A stretch of 64,000 nt of DNA from Piper betle (GCA_033002965.1 JAURVB010006278.1:108655-172654), one strand, 5' to 3'. Shown: positions 9,713 to 22,836, counted from the stretch's first letter. Made by a program: numbers and translations. The notes: generated by a model from the letters alone, not told the origin.

Positions 9713-10440
9713 TAGTAGAAAATTGCCTATCAGCGATTGAAGTTTGTGACAGTAAAATCCAATCGCTAAACAAAGACTCCGTTGAAATAAACAACTTTTG
9801 CGACCGTATTGTGACTACAAAATTGGTCGCAAAGTATATCTATGGTTTAGTAATTGTTCAGTGGCTTGTTAGCGACCAGAAATATTATAACCACTATAAG
9901 CGGCCACTAATCTGGTTGCAAAGTGATCAAAATATTTTACAATATTGGTCATAAATTTTTATTGCAAAACTTAATAATCTAAAAATAAAATGGTCACACA
10001 TCAATTTAAAATTTATAGCGTAAATTGTGATCGGATTGGAGGTCCCCCCCCCAATGAAAAATATATTATCTAGTTTAAAAAGTTATTTAATTTTGTTTTA
10101 GATTAAATATAGATGAAGACCGGAGGATGAGCCATGGGCATGAGTTGTCTTCTTCGAGGCAATCCCTAAATTATATAAGGGGATGGTGAGGCAAGCTAGG
10201 GATGCAACACTTGCATTATTGGACACGTGAGACCTTGTAGACTACATGGAGGAAGGTCCTGTATGGATTCAGCTGGACGTCTGTGAGCATTTCATCCTGT
10301 GTCATTGGTTTATTAATATATTTGGGAGCTATCATAGAAGAATAAGAAGAACCGGATGATAGAGAAGGACATTGAAATAACCCATCATGCTAGTGGATCT
10401 ATTAGTTTAGAGATCCATAAAAAATACTTGGTATAAATAT
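9713..10440 (+). mobile_element. En/Spm (CACTA)-type relic
   Basis: It begins with ACTAGTAGAAAATTGCC, close to the usual CACTA(G/C)TAGAAAA terminus. A subterminal region follows, repeating GCGAC and GGTCGCAAA motifs on both strands. Around 10210-10440 a decayed frame on the plus strand resembles the plant Ptta/En/Spm transposase C-terminal region (GPVWIQLDVCEHF, later HHASGSISLEIHKKY), with stop codons. No right terminus is identified. Confidence 0.5.
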
Positions 10441-10767
10441 TTTTCTTAAATTATTTTATTCATTATTTGATTAGGTTCTAATTTATTTAAATTCTTTTGC
10501 AATGAAGGAACAAGAGTTAGGGGGCCTTGTATCCTGTGATCAGTTTTGTTTGATCACACAGGGAAGTCTAAAGCTTAGGCGATATATTTTCATATTTTAT
10601 TTTATTTTATCTTGTTATGTACTTTTTAAATCAGTAAGAGTTCATATTTTCATTTAGAAATATGTTGTTGTGAAATTTACACAAATTAGTTTGATTGATA
10701 ATACGACATTACAATTCTAGCTTATACTATTTAACAAATATATATTTGTTATTAATAGTTGGAGTAA

Positions 10768-11955
10768 TTGAAGAAATATAGGTTCGAAGAGCCTGTGTTA
10801 TTTTTGCTTTACGGGAGGACCAATGTTGAAGATGAGGCTTCGATTTCTGCTGCAGAATTTGGAGCATGTAAGGGCTACTTGGACGTGGTGAAGGCACCAG
10901 CAAATGTGCATCCTGGTTTGCTATCTCCGGAAGGAGGTCGCTCTGCTCTGGATCAGGCTTGCTGAATATCCTCCCGCCCACTCCCATCCATTCTTATAAG
11001 CTTGGGCATTCCGCCATTATTCACAGCCGTGCAAGTAACTACATCCATGCACATATATCGGTGCAGTGCATGCAGTCAGTTATTTTTTAAAATAATTAGA
11101 TCAGGGTTTTCGATGATCAGTTTACTTATACATGTTAGCCTTTGTCATTATAAATGAGATATTTGATGATGAATTTGGCTGTGCAAACTAAATTACTGAT
11201 GATCTCATATTTTTCTCTCCTTTGTCATCTTATTAATTTCTCTCACTTCTTTCAATTGCTTTTCTACTCAATCTTTCCCTTCAATGATATAGGTTCATCT
11301 GATTTCCATCATAATCCAACTATTTATTTAGTTCTTTTATATCCATTTGTATTCTTAGTTATTGCTTCGGCACATTATTTTTTATTTGTTATATGCATAT
11401 AATTATTAATTAAGAACAAAATGACATTATTAGTCACATATCTACAAGAACTGGACTTGACCACATATGTGCAAACTGAATCTACTTGCATTTTACTTCG
11501 AATCTATAACAGTAAGTAATGAAATGCATTTCATGCATGCTTTAGAATATCTTTAACATCAAAGTGATTAAAAAACATTCTCTTCTATCAATCGTTTCTA
11601 GAGAGTAGCACCGAGAAGATAATAAAGAAAGTGGAACCATATTCCAGAAAGACTGACGAATGGGAAAACACACCTCTCCATTTAGATTCACTGCATGGCG
11701 TACTAGGAATAAGTGCAGTTGCTCTTGAAGACGGACCCGAAAGTTGTTTTCTACAGAAACAAAGATGGGCGATCTCCAAATCACAGTGCAGCCGAAGGTG
11801 GCCATGTTGAATTTTACAAGGAATTGGTTGAAAGATTTCATGATATAGATAATGCAAAGGGGAAGAATGCTCTCCACATTGCTATAAGAAACAACAACCT
11901 CCACCTCGGGCAATACATCCTAGACACCACCAAGAGCAACGACCTTTTAGAATGA
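10768..11955 (+). pseudogene. Ankyrin/PGG gene, copy 2, ankyrin part
   Basis: Fragments of the same gene as copy 1: 10768-10965 (AAEFGACKGYLDVVKAP, SALDQAC, then a premature stop) and about 11705-11955 (GRSPNHSAAEGGHVEFYKEL, NALHIAIRNNNLHLGQYIL). The segment between the ankyrin fragments (10966-11700) is AT-rich with no coding sign and probably contains intron remains. The last repeat ends in a stop soon after the region equivalent to 885 in copy 1. The order and orientation match copy 1, so this is a tandem duplication. Confidence 0.75.
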
Positions 11956-13174
11956 TCAGATATTGAGAAAAAGGTCACCAATCTGGATAGTATTTTTGCT
12001 CTTTGACGACAAACTCTCTTTCACCCTCAACTTTTCTCGCGTGTGTAGTTAATTTTGTGCTTACACCTAATATTTTATTAATAATAAACTTGTGATATTG
12101 TCAATAAAAAAATCTTAATAAAGATATACTCAAAGTATTTTGTATGTAAATCTTTATTTTGATTAATACTCTTCTTCTTGCCTCTTATATGATCATTCAT
12201 AAATAATTGATAAACATAATATTCATAAAATGACTATACAAAATTATAAAAACTTGATAAACATGGCACTTGATAAATATGACATCTACCATATAATATA
12301 TGAAAAATTGATAAATATGATATTCACATAGAAGATAAGCTTGTATGAGAATGAAAAATTAATAAACTTGTTACTTATCAATCACTAAAAACGTTTATAA
12401 GCACAATATCTATATATAATATAATATAAGCATATAAAATTATTAAAAATTGATAAACATATTACATCGACTTATAAGATAAGTATACAAAATTGATAAA
12501 CATATAAACATCAATGTATAAGATAAGTATTCTATATTGATAACAGAGCTCTAATAGAAAAATTTTAATAGAAGATGAAGGAAGGGGAAGTGGAAGAGAG
12601 AGAGGGCTCACAAGGGGCTCATTTGGAAGGGGATTATAATTTTTTTTTTTACATTTTTTATTTTCTCACATCCATTTTTTATGTCACACTCTTTCATCTG
12701 TGTTCGTGTCTCTTTAGGTTGGTGGTCTCCTAAGAAAATACCATACATACCATTTTCTCGAGATGGGAAATCCCAGAATTATCTTTTTTCTTCTTCTACC
12801 CTAAATTATGATAGTTATTCAACTCTTATTTAAAGTTTGGGCAATTATTAGATTGATGGAGTTGAGTTAGAAAGAGTTAAAAAATGTTATTACATGCAGT
12901 TTTAATTAAATTATGTAATAGGTTTATCTTCGAGTAGAGTGTCGTAGAAACCCAAGTGTGTATGTAAAGAGCTGCAAATCTATGTCGAATTTTGCATTCT
13001 TAAATTTGTGCCTCCACAGAAAAAAAAATTGATTTTCAACAACCGTCTTCTAGCTCTTCCATTTATTTTTAATTTTTTAAAATAATTTATCAATTTTAAA
13101 CCCATATTTTCCAATGATCTTGTTTATTCACTTGTACTAACTGAGTAACCCGTTTTATATATATATATATGTAG
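11956..13174 (+). other. Intron of ankyrin copy 2, with (TA)n run at its 3' end
   Basis: Very AT-rich. It contains short reiterations around TTGATAAACATAATATTCA (12200-12540). Just before the next exon is a TA run (13157-13170) followed by GTAG. The same TA-then-ATGTAG arrangement is seen at 8762-8778 in copy 1, which makes it the likely ancestral insertion target. Confidence 0.6.
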
Positions 13175-13745
13175 GGTGCAATTTGGTGGGCACTAATCAA
13201 AACTGCCAAGCCTTCACCTTCTTCTGTACAAAATTTTCTGGAGAAAGAATATGATGAAAATACAATAAAGAAGGTAGAGAAAACATGGAAAAGCACAGTC
13301 AATACCCTCCTCGCAGTGGACTCATTTACAGCAACCGTTTCATTTGCTGCAATCTTCACACTTCTTGGTGGATATGATGAGACCTCAGGCTTGGCACTGT
13401 TTGAACACAGGACCTTCTCTTGATATTCGTGCTTTTTGATTCCTTGGCACAATTTGTTTGCACTTTTCGTTGTCTTGGCCAATTGGACCGATTACAAAGG
13501 GTTGATGTACGTCGTTCCTTAATGGGATTTCAGGACAACCTCCCCATCCTTCTTATCAATTGTATGGCCTTCTCTTGTTCTGTAGTCTTGACGACGAAGT
13601 GTTCTTGGTCGCTTGTCTAGGTGATGGTATTCAATGGTTTTATGCTTGTCATCTTTGTCATGCTCTATGCATTCGAATCACCTTGTTATGGCTACTGGAG
13701 AGTTTAGATGTAGCTGAGGAGAATGTGGAAAGCTTTGTCGTTTGA
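13175..13745 (+). pseudogene. Ankyrin/PGG gene, copy 2, PGG-domain exon
   Basis: After ATGTAG the exon reads GAIWWALIKTAKP, then the PGG core (SFTATVSFAAIFTLLGGYDE). The frame is lost about 10 codons later, near 13400-13420. Later hydrophobic segments continue in other frames to 13745. The core Pro-Gly-Gly is Leu-Gly-Gly here. It lacks the nonsense codon of copy 1 but is broken by at least one frameshift. Confidence 0.75.
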
Positions 13746-16074
13746 TCCAAGATCTAATTTGAGGCTTAGCTAGACGCCATGAACGTATATTATTGGTGTG
13801 CCACAGTATTCTCAACTTGGTATGTGTGTGTATGAGCTTCACTGTTGTATGTGGACGTGTGTTTTGTTCAAGAATAGAATGAATGATAATGCTAATTAAG
13901 CAAATAAAATTTCAGTAAAAAATCGATTTTTATAAATATTGGAATGTTCACTAAATCCCGTTTTTATGAGTGAGATTTAGTAAAAATGCCGATTTATGTT
14001 ATCAAAAATCCTGAAATCACTAAAAATGGTTTGGAGTGATATCTCTAGATGTGATTATCAGTGGTGTTATTAAAGTCTCCTCTCACTCTCACAGTAGGAA
14101 CTTACATTCTTCTACCCATGAGCCGAGCCAAGAGTTTGGCTTGTCATTTAAGGACTCGAGCTCTAATTCAAGACTCATATTTAAAATTGAGTTGAGCCGA
14201 GTCTTAAAACTCGCAAGCCAGATTTCAGATTTTAGGTTGAACCCATTTGGGCCGGCCGGCTGCCATGACCAGGTTCACCTACTATAGGTAAGATCTAGTA
14301 ATGTGTAAAGTGTGAAAAAAAATCATTGAATGGCACTTACGTAATTAGAAATCTAGGTTTTGTGCATGCTTTCTGTATCCAATGAAACTGAATAGTGGGT
14401 GTTACATTTACTTAAAAGAAGCTATTATTTGATAATTAGTAAAACTTTAAAAGGTTACCCTTCATAATTAAGTCTTCAATCGTGATCAAAATTGATAGAA
14501 TTCTAATCATGTATTTGTTTATTAAGTTGCCTTATTCATTATCAAATAAAAGTCGAGGCTCGAGATTTAAACTCTTGTCTTAAATTTGTGTTTTTTTTTC
14601 GGCCTAATATTTATTTATTTTTAATCAGAATAAATTCGATGGACAATTTATCATCAATGTCATCGTCATTAAGACATATTTTTAACCATAATTTATGTAA
14701 AACTATTTCTTTGCAAATATTTTGAAAAAAAAGACAATCTTTAAATTTCTTTCTTAAAGAACCACAACAAAAAGAGTTAAAAAACAAACAAAAACAAAAG
14801 AGAATCCAAAGTGTTACAGAACACAGAGAGTCAACAGAGCCACTGGGTCCCCCACTACAGAAGAGCCTAAAAAGAAGCAAGCAGAGCTTCCATGAGCACT
14901 CCCATCAGTTGCTCAGAGCTGAAAAAAGCTATTCAAGAGAAATGGCAGCTCCCTTCTCTCTCTCCATTCATTTTTTATTCCCCCACATTAATATCTTCAC
15001 ACTACCATCATGACCCAGTACAGCACTTCTTCTCTCATTCTCCCAGATCCAGGTATTCATTCTGCTTCGTATATCTCACAGTCTGCTGTTCCAAGCTTTG
15101 TGTTGCTAGCTCCTTGTTGCTTTTCCTGGCTTAAAAATCTAATCTTGTTGCTTGTATTTGTATTGGATATTGTGGGTTTCGGAAGAGTCGTAGCTGTTTT
15201 CCTTTTCTGCTTTGTGGGATCTTTGGAGTGATCGTCATATCTTTTTTTCGCGTTCAATGGTGGTGTATTGAAGTGCAAGGATTTTGTCGTCGGTTCCCGG
15301 TATTTGGTGTTTGTGGAGTAAGCTCCAGATAATTCTGGGTTTTGAAAGGCACGTTGCGAGCTTCTTCTTGTTGAAAATGGAGTTAATTGACGGATTTTTT
15401 TGGTTCCTTAGTCCAAGAAATGCCGTATTCATTGAGCTGCCGCTTAACTGGCCGATTATGAAGTGTTCTTTGATCGATTTACTGTTCATAAATATTATTA
15501 ATGTTATTCTTTGTCATTGGGCTACTGATCAGTAACTTGTAGAAATCTCAGAAATATAATGCTTATCTCAAAATTTTCAGATTCTGGGTTTTGAAAGCCG
15601 GGTTTGAGCTTATACTGCTTGAAAGGAGAGTTGTTTGACGCATTTTTGCATCTAAAAAATGTCATACTTACGATTGGACTACTAAATAACCACTAGAACA
15701 CCGCGGGTACATTTTATTGGTTAACCAATCTATCAGGGGAATATTGATCAGTTACAAGTAGAGCGCCCATATTCTCAATGGTTGACTAAAATGGTAAAAT
15801 TGGTTTAATGAACTCAAAGGAAGTCAGTTTTGTAATTTTCTATGATTTGAAATGCCCGGCTCTCGGGAAATTAGATCATAATTAAATAGGAATTTTTTTC
15901 TTTCAGTGCTGCATTTGGCTTTTGAGCTTTATTTGAGTGAAGCTTTCTTGACCTTTTGTGTAGGTTTTGTTCATTGGCTGGCCTTTGAGCCTTATTAGCT
16001 TGTGTTCCGTGGCACTTAGTATTTGCAGAAACTGCATCCTTTTAAGACATTAAGGTAGAGGTCATTCAGAAGGA
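13746..16074 (+). promoter_or_regulatory. Upstream and leader region of the ABCG3-like gene
   Basis: 13746-14880 is AT-rich intergenic DNA without a gene. From about 14880 the sequence becomes pyrimidine-rich (CTCCCTTCTCTCTCTCCATT), typical of a plant 5' leader. A donor-like CCAG/GTATTC near 15052 suggests a leader intron. No coding frame is supported. A possible initiation region is near 14880-15000. Confidence 0.4.
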
Positions 16075-19000
16075 ATGGAGGAAATACATTCATATTCGGA
16101 CAACTATAGATCTTCATCTTCTTCTGCTAGTAGTCCAACTAGCAGAGTGCCCTCAAGTTCATTCTTTTACTTACGTAAACCTGGTTCACTACAAAGGCCT
16201 ATATCATTCGAAGACTCGCCAGAGTGGGAAGACAATGAGATAGATGTTCGTGTGGAAGGAGGTGAGGCTATCAATAATATAGCAACAACAACAGCATCAC
16301 CTACACTTTCAAAAGTCAACAGTGGATCCCTTGCTTCCCCACCTGTTCAAGAGCCCTCTACCATTCTAAGAAAAGCTTCAGGAGCCTCCATTGTATGGAG
16401 GGATTTGACAGTTACAATCAAAGGAAAAAGGAAGAACTCTGACAGAATAGTGAAAAGCTCAAACGGTTATGCCTTGCCTGGGACCCTTACAGTTATTATG
16501 GGCCCTGCTAAATCTGGAAAGTCCACACTTTTGAGGGCTATTGCAGGTGTTGTTCATTTCATATTTTATTGTGTTCATTATGTGCTTTCAATATCAAACA
16601 TATAGTTTTGATTGACTTTTGCGTTTCCTTATTAGGAAGGTTGCCGGACGAAGCTATAGTGTTTGGTGAAGTCTTCGTGAATGGTGCAAAATCCCGCTTT
16701 CCATATGGGACATATGTACTTATCTGCTCGTTATTTTTATATTGGTTCTGATGTTCTTAATTTTACCAGAATTATTATAACTTTTATTTTCGTCATTTGC
16801 CTTTCATGTAAAGTTAGTAATTAATCGGCTCTTTGGTTTGTTCAATGCTGAAGCTAGTTGCACTACATTGATTTCTATATCTAATTGCATCTAGTTTGTA
16901 AATTTATTCACATATTTTGGATGGACTATCAACATCACGAGAGTAATATAGTTGATATGACATTTGTAGCTTTACAACATTTTTGTATCATTGATTTGAA
17001 TGTGAAAGTTATCAATCAGTAAGGTCTATCTTGTTGACCACTAGCCTAGCGGTGATATGGTCAGGATGATGATATTGATGATGACGATATTATGATGATT
17101 TGTTTGTTATAATATGTAGGGCTATGTTGAAAAAAATGATACTCTAATTGAATCACTTACAGTCAGAGAAATGTTGTACTATTCGGCATTGCTGCAAGTA
17201 CCCAGGTTTTGTTCCCATAAAACGACTGCTGTAGAAGATGCCATATTAGCAATGTCCTTGGCAGACTGTGCTAACAAACTTATTGGCGGTCACTGTTACA
17301 TGAAGGGTCTTCCTCCTGGTGAGAGACGGCGTGTCAGCATTGCTAGAGAGCTTGTTATGCGACCACACATATTATTTATAGATGAACCGCTGTATCACCT
17401 TGACAGGTTTGTTCATGTTATAATCAACCAAAATGAGATGTGATTAAGTGCTATAAAAAAAGTTGCTTTTCTTTTATTGGGTCTTACAGCCTTGTTAGCT
17501 GTTAGGCCTTCCAACAGATTTGGACTAACATTGAAAACACTCATCTATGGAGCTAGATACTCAGAGCTGCACATACTCTCTGAGGCATGGACATTTGACA
17601 TGCCATCATGCTGGCAAAAAACTTGTGAAAGGGTGGTTGAATTATCATATATAAGTTCTTGAGTTGCTTAATATTTGCTTCCTCTAGATCGTATCTGATG
17701 CTACATTTAGTGGTAGTTGGTTCCCACATTGCTCAATTGTACCTTCCGTGAGATCTCAATCATAGATGTGCACATCCTTTAGTTGCCTTATTTCTCTGTT
17801 AATTGTTTAATAATACGAAAACTTAGTATATTTAGTCTTTTGATTCACAACTTGCTCTGTTTTCAGTGTGTCTGCACTTCTATTGATGGTGACATTGAAG
17901 AAACTTGCAAGCACAGGGTGCTCTCTCATTTTTACTATGTACCAGAGTAGCACGGAAGTTTTTGGGCTATTTGACAGAATTTGTTTGCTTTCAAATGGAA
18001 ATACACTCTTTTTTGGGGAGACTCTAGCATGTCTTCAGGTTGTTTTCCCTTCAGTTAGCTTTGTCACCCTTGTTTATTCCTTCAAAAACCTATTAGTTTA
18101 TTCCACTATGTCAACAAATCCTCTATCACTACATCCCCTTTATTTTCATGTTATATGAAGTATCTTAAAAACTAGGATCTAAAGTCAGAAAATGAAGAAA
18201 CTTAAGACTATATGGCTTATTTGCAAGTGGAGTTGATGTGTGGAGTAGCCTTCAAATTTTTTTCTTATTTTAAATATACAGCTAAAGTAATTGATTTAAC
18301 AATTTTATTTCTTTAGGATTTGATGATCTTACTCTCGGAAGTGTTTTTGTATGTAGCACTTCTCAAATGCTGGATTCCCATGCCCTATCATGCAAAGCCC
18401 TTCAGATCACTTTCTGCGTGCCATTAATACAGATTTTGACAGGATTATTGCAATGTGCAAAAACTGGCAGGTCTACTTTGTCCATCCAATTTTTCTTGCA
18501 CATTTACATTTCTGTTTAATGCTTGCATTTGTGGTTTGAACCTGACATCAGGCTAATTATTTGTTTATATCATCCTAATAAAAAACTATGACTACACCAG
18601 GATGATCATGGTGACTTTTCTTCGGTGAACATGGACACTGCTGTGGCCATCCGTACCTTGGAAGCCACTTATAAATCGTCAAATGATGCTGCGGCAGTAG
18701 AGTCAATGATACAAAAGCTGACAGAGAAGGTGCATATGCCTTACTTTCTTTATTTTTTGTTGCTTTCTTGTCTATTCCATATCAGATATTTTTTCTTTTA
18801 GCTTTCTAACAATGATGAGTGAGCAACTTTATTTTAGTTTTAAAATTACAATGGGAGGATTGTAATGCTTAATGTGCAATAAAGGAAGTACTTAAATTGT
18901 TTATCTGAATGAGATGAGTGTTTTTTATATGAAAATGACAAGAAAACAAACATGGTTAGAACAGCAATAGGGAAAACTTAAGGAACTGATTTCGTGTTTT

Positions 19001-21365
19001 TTTAAAATATTATGTCAGTAGTATATTGCCTGTATTCCAGAGATCTATTAGTCGAGCTTATGGTTTTACTTTCTGATTCAAGTTTTCTGTCCTGTCTTAA
19101 TGCAGGAGGGTCCACTTCTGAAAAGCAAAGGCAAGGTCAGTGTGGCTACGCAGAATCGCTGTGCTGACCTGGAGGTCATTATTAATTATGTCAAGGGAAT
19201 GGAACTATTTCTGGCTTCGGCTTGTTTTGCACTTGCTTCTTGCCCTGAGTGTGGGCACAATATTTTACAACATTGGGCATTCTTTATCTTCAGTGGGGGT
19301 GAGTATTCAGATGCTTATTCTACTGAACATTTTCTGGAAGAAATAAAATTGCTTACTTAAATAAAAGTAGGTATTCAGCTTAGTGTTATACCCTTTAGTT
19401 AATCCCCATAGAATGGTGGAAGATTTGAAAAGTTCTGTTGGCTGAATGGATTAGGGAGCTAGCTTTGTTATCATTTTGGGCTAATCCTTTTAGGGATTTG
19501 AAAGTTTTATCAGGGACTTGGATGTTTTTAAGTAGTTTTGGATAATTGCTCAAGAACCGTAGATTTTTGTTTGTAGCAATCTTAAATTTTAGTTTTCCTT
19601 GAATGTGACATGTTCTTATGATTGAGATAGTAACAAGGAAATGATCATTTTTAAAGCTTTCATTGAAGCAAGTTTCTGCTACATGTAATAAGAGAAAAGG
19701 AAGCAAACACAAATATTGCTCCTAGTTTTGAAACAGCTTTTTTACCCATTTATTTCAACAATTTGTCCTGAATTGCAGATTAGAGTTGCTGCTATTTTCG
19801 TCTTTGTGTCCTTCTCTTCATTGCTGAGTGTAACTGGATTTCCTGCTCATATGAAAGAAATTCAGGTAACCTAGATATTCTAAGAGTGGGATTTATTTAG
19901 TCTGTTCTTTTTATTGTTACTCTTTATGCAGCCACTACAACGCTGTTAAATATTCAGATCTTTGCTGAGAAATTGTATTTACTGAAGATGAACATGTTTT
20001 TTGAACCTGATAAATCATATTTATCATGTGAATGTTTAAACTACTTATGGTAAGGAAAACAATGATTTTTACTAAATTATAGGACTTGTTTAACAATAAA
20101 CGGGGGGTTAAATATTTGTCTAGAGTCTTGGCTGTGGGAATTAGCGTTGGCCTGTGGTCTATAAAGTGATATTCTCCTTTTATTAACTGTCGCATATAAT
20201 CTGTCCAAGTGAAGTACTTTCTTTATTTGAAGTATGTAGCCATGTGATTTGTAAATCGGATGTCCACTGCAATCTTTTTATTTGGATTATCCTTTTAATG
20301 CAGATATACTCCCATGAAGTAACGAACAGCCATTCAGGAACAGTAGTTTTTATACTTGGGCATCTTCTCTCCAGCTTACCGTTTCTCTTTCTCATATCAA
20401 TATCATCGAGTCTAATATTCTATTTTTTGGTGGGAATGAGGGATGAGTTCAGCTTGCTGATGTATTTTGTATTAAATATCTTCATGTGCCTCTTAGCAAT
20501 TGACGGTTTCATGATGGTTGTTGCTGCTATGCGGCTTGAACTTTTCCATGGAATGTTGACTCTAATATTTTTGCATGTGAGTACAAAGTTCTGATCCCTC
20601 TTTGTTGATGATTTATGTACTTTCATCATAAGCCAATGATAAGTTTAAATTGGTAATTGATCTTTTTTGTGCTGTTTTCCAGGTGATAATGATGCTGGTT
20701 GCCGGGTATCTTAGGATGCGAAGTGTACTGCCCGATCCAATTTGGAAGTACCCACTATCCTATATAGCTTTCCATACATACTCCATCCAGGCAAGCAATG
20801 CAATCTTTTGCCAATTCCTTGTATACAATTTTGTGTTTTCTAGTCGTTATAATCCAAAACTTTGCTACTTGATTCATTTCCATCACTGAAAAATGTATTT
20901 CACACTTTGCACAAGGACTTTCCCTAACATTATATGCAGCTACTGGCCTGTAAAAACCAACTTCATTGCCAGTGTTGCAACTAGATATTCTATGTTGACC
21001 AAACCTGCTTTCCATGTATAGAAGTTAGCAATGTCTTTTTACCTCATTCTGGGTGCTGTCTTTGTGACTTGCTACAGTATGTGTTTATTGTCCATTCTCA
21101 TGTGCAGGGCATCCTTGAGAATGAGTACATAGGGACTTCTTTTGCCGTGGGGCAGGTGAGGTCCATTTCTGGAGTGCAGGCACTTCATGCTTTCTATGAA
21201 ATCTCTAATTCCCCAAATTCAAAATGGTCACATTTGCTGATACTTTTCTTGATTGCCATAGCATATAGGGTATTGTTGTTTGTTTTGCTCCAGTTTCATG
21301 TAAGAAGAAGCTTGAATCCTTGTAATGTATACAGACGTATTGTAAATGCATTGAAGTTAAGTTGA
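16075..21365 (+). CDS. ABCG3: ABC transporter G family, ABCG3-like half transporter
   Basis: Eleven exons: 16075-16546, 16636-16715, 17120-17406, 17867-18038, 18357-18470, 18601-18729, 19106-19298, 19779-19865, 20304-20576, 20683-20790 and 21108-21365. The N-terminus is Ser-rich (SSSSSASSPTSRVPSS, then SFEDSPEW). The nucleotide-binding domain has Walker A GPAKSGKST near residue 143 and Walker B ILFIDEP near 268. The signature loop is GERRRVSIAREL, without the usual SGGQ. The C-terminal half is a membrane domain (FLFLISISSSLIFYF, LLMYFVLNIFMCLL). The protein likely moves a hydrophobic substrate across a membrane; the substrate is unknown. An extra C near 19151 shifts the frame between KGKVSVAT and RIAVLTWRS. 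Without it the exons sum to 2172 nt (723 residues), close to Arabidopsis ABCG3. Intron 10 has a GC donor. The weak signature loop leaves its ATPase activity uncertain. Confidence 0.9.
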
Positions 21366-21806
21366 ACAGTTTCTCTCCTCAACTTTGTGTAGTTTGAGAA
21401 CGTTGATACATGTAAACGTTACTAAGATCCATTTCCTCTTTGTATTTCTTTCTCATTTAGGACTTTTTTTTGGGGGGGGTCTAAGCAAGCAATTTCAGCA
21501 AATCAGTTTCATGAAAGGATCGACAACAAATCTAAGATTTTGGCAAATTTTTACCATATAATCAAACAGGGAAAAAATCAATTTATTTTATTTTTACAAA
21601 AAAATTCCAAGGCATGTTATTAGTGTCACACACACCTCAGTAATGTTAACACTTAACAGTAATTGACCATTTTAATTTCCAAACCGATTATTGAATCGAG
21701 GTTTAATCAAGTTAAAGATCAAGCCAAGTCAAGGTTTAATGATTTCTAATTCACCCTTGAATCACCATTGTTGCCACGTCCTTAGTTTTGACGTCATCAC
21801 CTTGGG
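21366..21806. other. Spacer after the ABCG3-like gene
   Basis: 3' untranslated and intergenic DNA with no gene. A G run (21471-21478) and AT-rich stretches are the only landmarks. Confidence 0.4.
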
Positions 21807-21814
21807 CGTGTCAC

Positions 21815-22328
21815 TAGGGGTGCTAATTGAGCGAACGAGCCGAATTTAATTTGTGTTCGAACTCGGTTTAAGATCGAACGAGTTTTGAACATACATGCTC
21901 GATTTCGATTCAAAAGAGCTTGAAATCGCTTCGATTAAAAGTCAAAAGTACCTGATTTCGATTCAAATATTTTTTATGTGTTCAAACTCGAACCATTATC
22001 AATGTAGATTGAACCCATAACCTTAAGATCATCGACTTGAATGTTTACCATCTCAACTATCTCACTTTTTGTTATTATATTGTATAAATAAATAAATAAA
22101 TAAATAAGATATAATATAAAAATTATATTATTATATTATTTTATCAAGTCGAGTTTGAGTTATAACCGAGTCGAGTCGAGTCAAACACGTCATTGCTCAA
22201 GCTTAGCTCGTAAGATTCGAGTTCGAGTCGAATACGAGCTTGAACATTTAAATGTCGAGTTTCGAGTCGAATCAAGCCAAGCCAAACACTAAATGCTCAT
22301 GAGCTGGCTTGCTCAGTTAGCAACCCTA
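21815..22328. mobile_element. hAT-like non-autonomous element, 514 bp
   Basis: The terminal inverted repeats are TAGGGGTGCTAATTGAGC at the left and GCTCAGTTAGCAACCCTA at the right. It is flanked by 8-bp direct repeats CGTGTCAC (21807-21814) and CGTGTCGC (22329-22336), a 7/8 match. The interior is built of GAGTCGAG / GAGCTCGA-type reiterations and codes for nothing. An 8-bp target duplication is the hAT hallmark. Related copies lie at 40073-40636 and 62331-62854. Confidence 0.85.
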
Positions 22329-22367
22329 CGTGTCGCTTTTGGTGACATGATCTTTAGCTTTTGCCGG

Positions 22368-22721
22368 CCACGTGTACTTCACGATCTTTAACAAATGATG
22401 TCAAGATTAGTGTTGTATGGACTTTCAAAACCCAGGGAATTTTAATATTTAATAATTACAATCCCAGAGTTTTAAAAAGTATTAACACGATGAACAGAAA
22501 TGAGGTTTTGGAAGTCTGGACAGCACTGCTCCTGTTGGCTTGTACACGTCATCGCCACATAGTGACGTGGCTTCCACTCATGCTCGCCACGTCGACACAT
22601 GAGAACGGACTTTTGGCGCCGATACGAATTGTCCACGTCATCATGCCACGTCACGAGAAAGTGGACAAACGGTCCGACAACCATGTCCGGCAAGATCTCG
22701 GAGACCACCTTTTCCACGTGG
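22368..22721. promoter_or_regulatory. ACGT-core cluster upstream of the ARA6 gene
   Basis: Seven ACGT cores in about 350 bases. Three are exact TGACGTGG (22563-22570 on plus; 22633-22640 and 22646-22653 on minus), which fits the unfolded-protein-response element bound by bZIP28/bZIP60-type factors. The others are G-box-like: CCACGTGT (22368) and CCACGTGG (22714), plus ACACGTCA (22545) and CCACGTCG (about 22587). A CCAAT box lies near 22725. Such clusters respond to ER stress or abscisic acid in other plant promoters; here that is inference. Confidence 0.5.
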
Positions 22722-22836
22722 CCAACCAATGCAGCGCAAATGTGATCCCCGCCTTCTTCTTTCTTTGCGTCGCTCGTCATCAACCGATCGCTTCGAGAGT
22801 TTGATCAATCCTTCGTATCAAATTCATTTTCGGATC

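Noticed and set aside
22361..22804. Open frames of 147 (plus) and 103 (minus) codons upstream of ARA6
   Set aside because: No recognisable domain. The stretch is better explained as a promoter dense in ACGT motifs.
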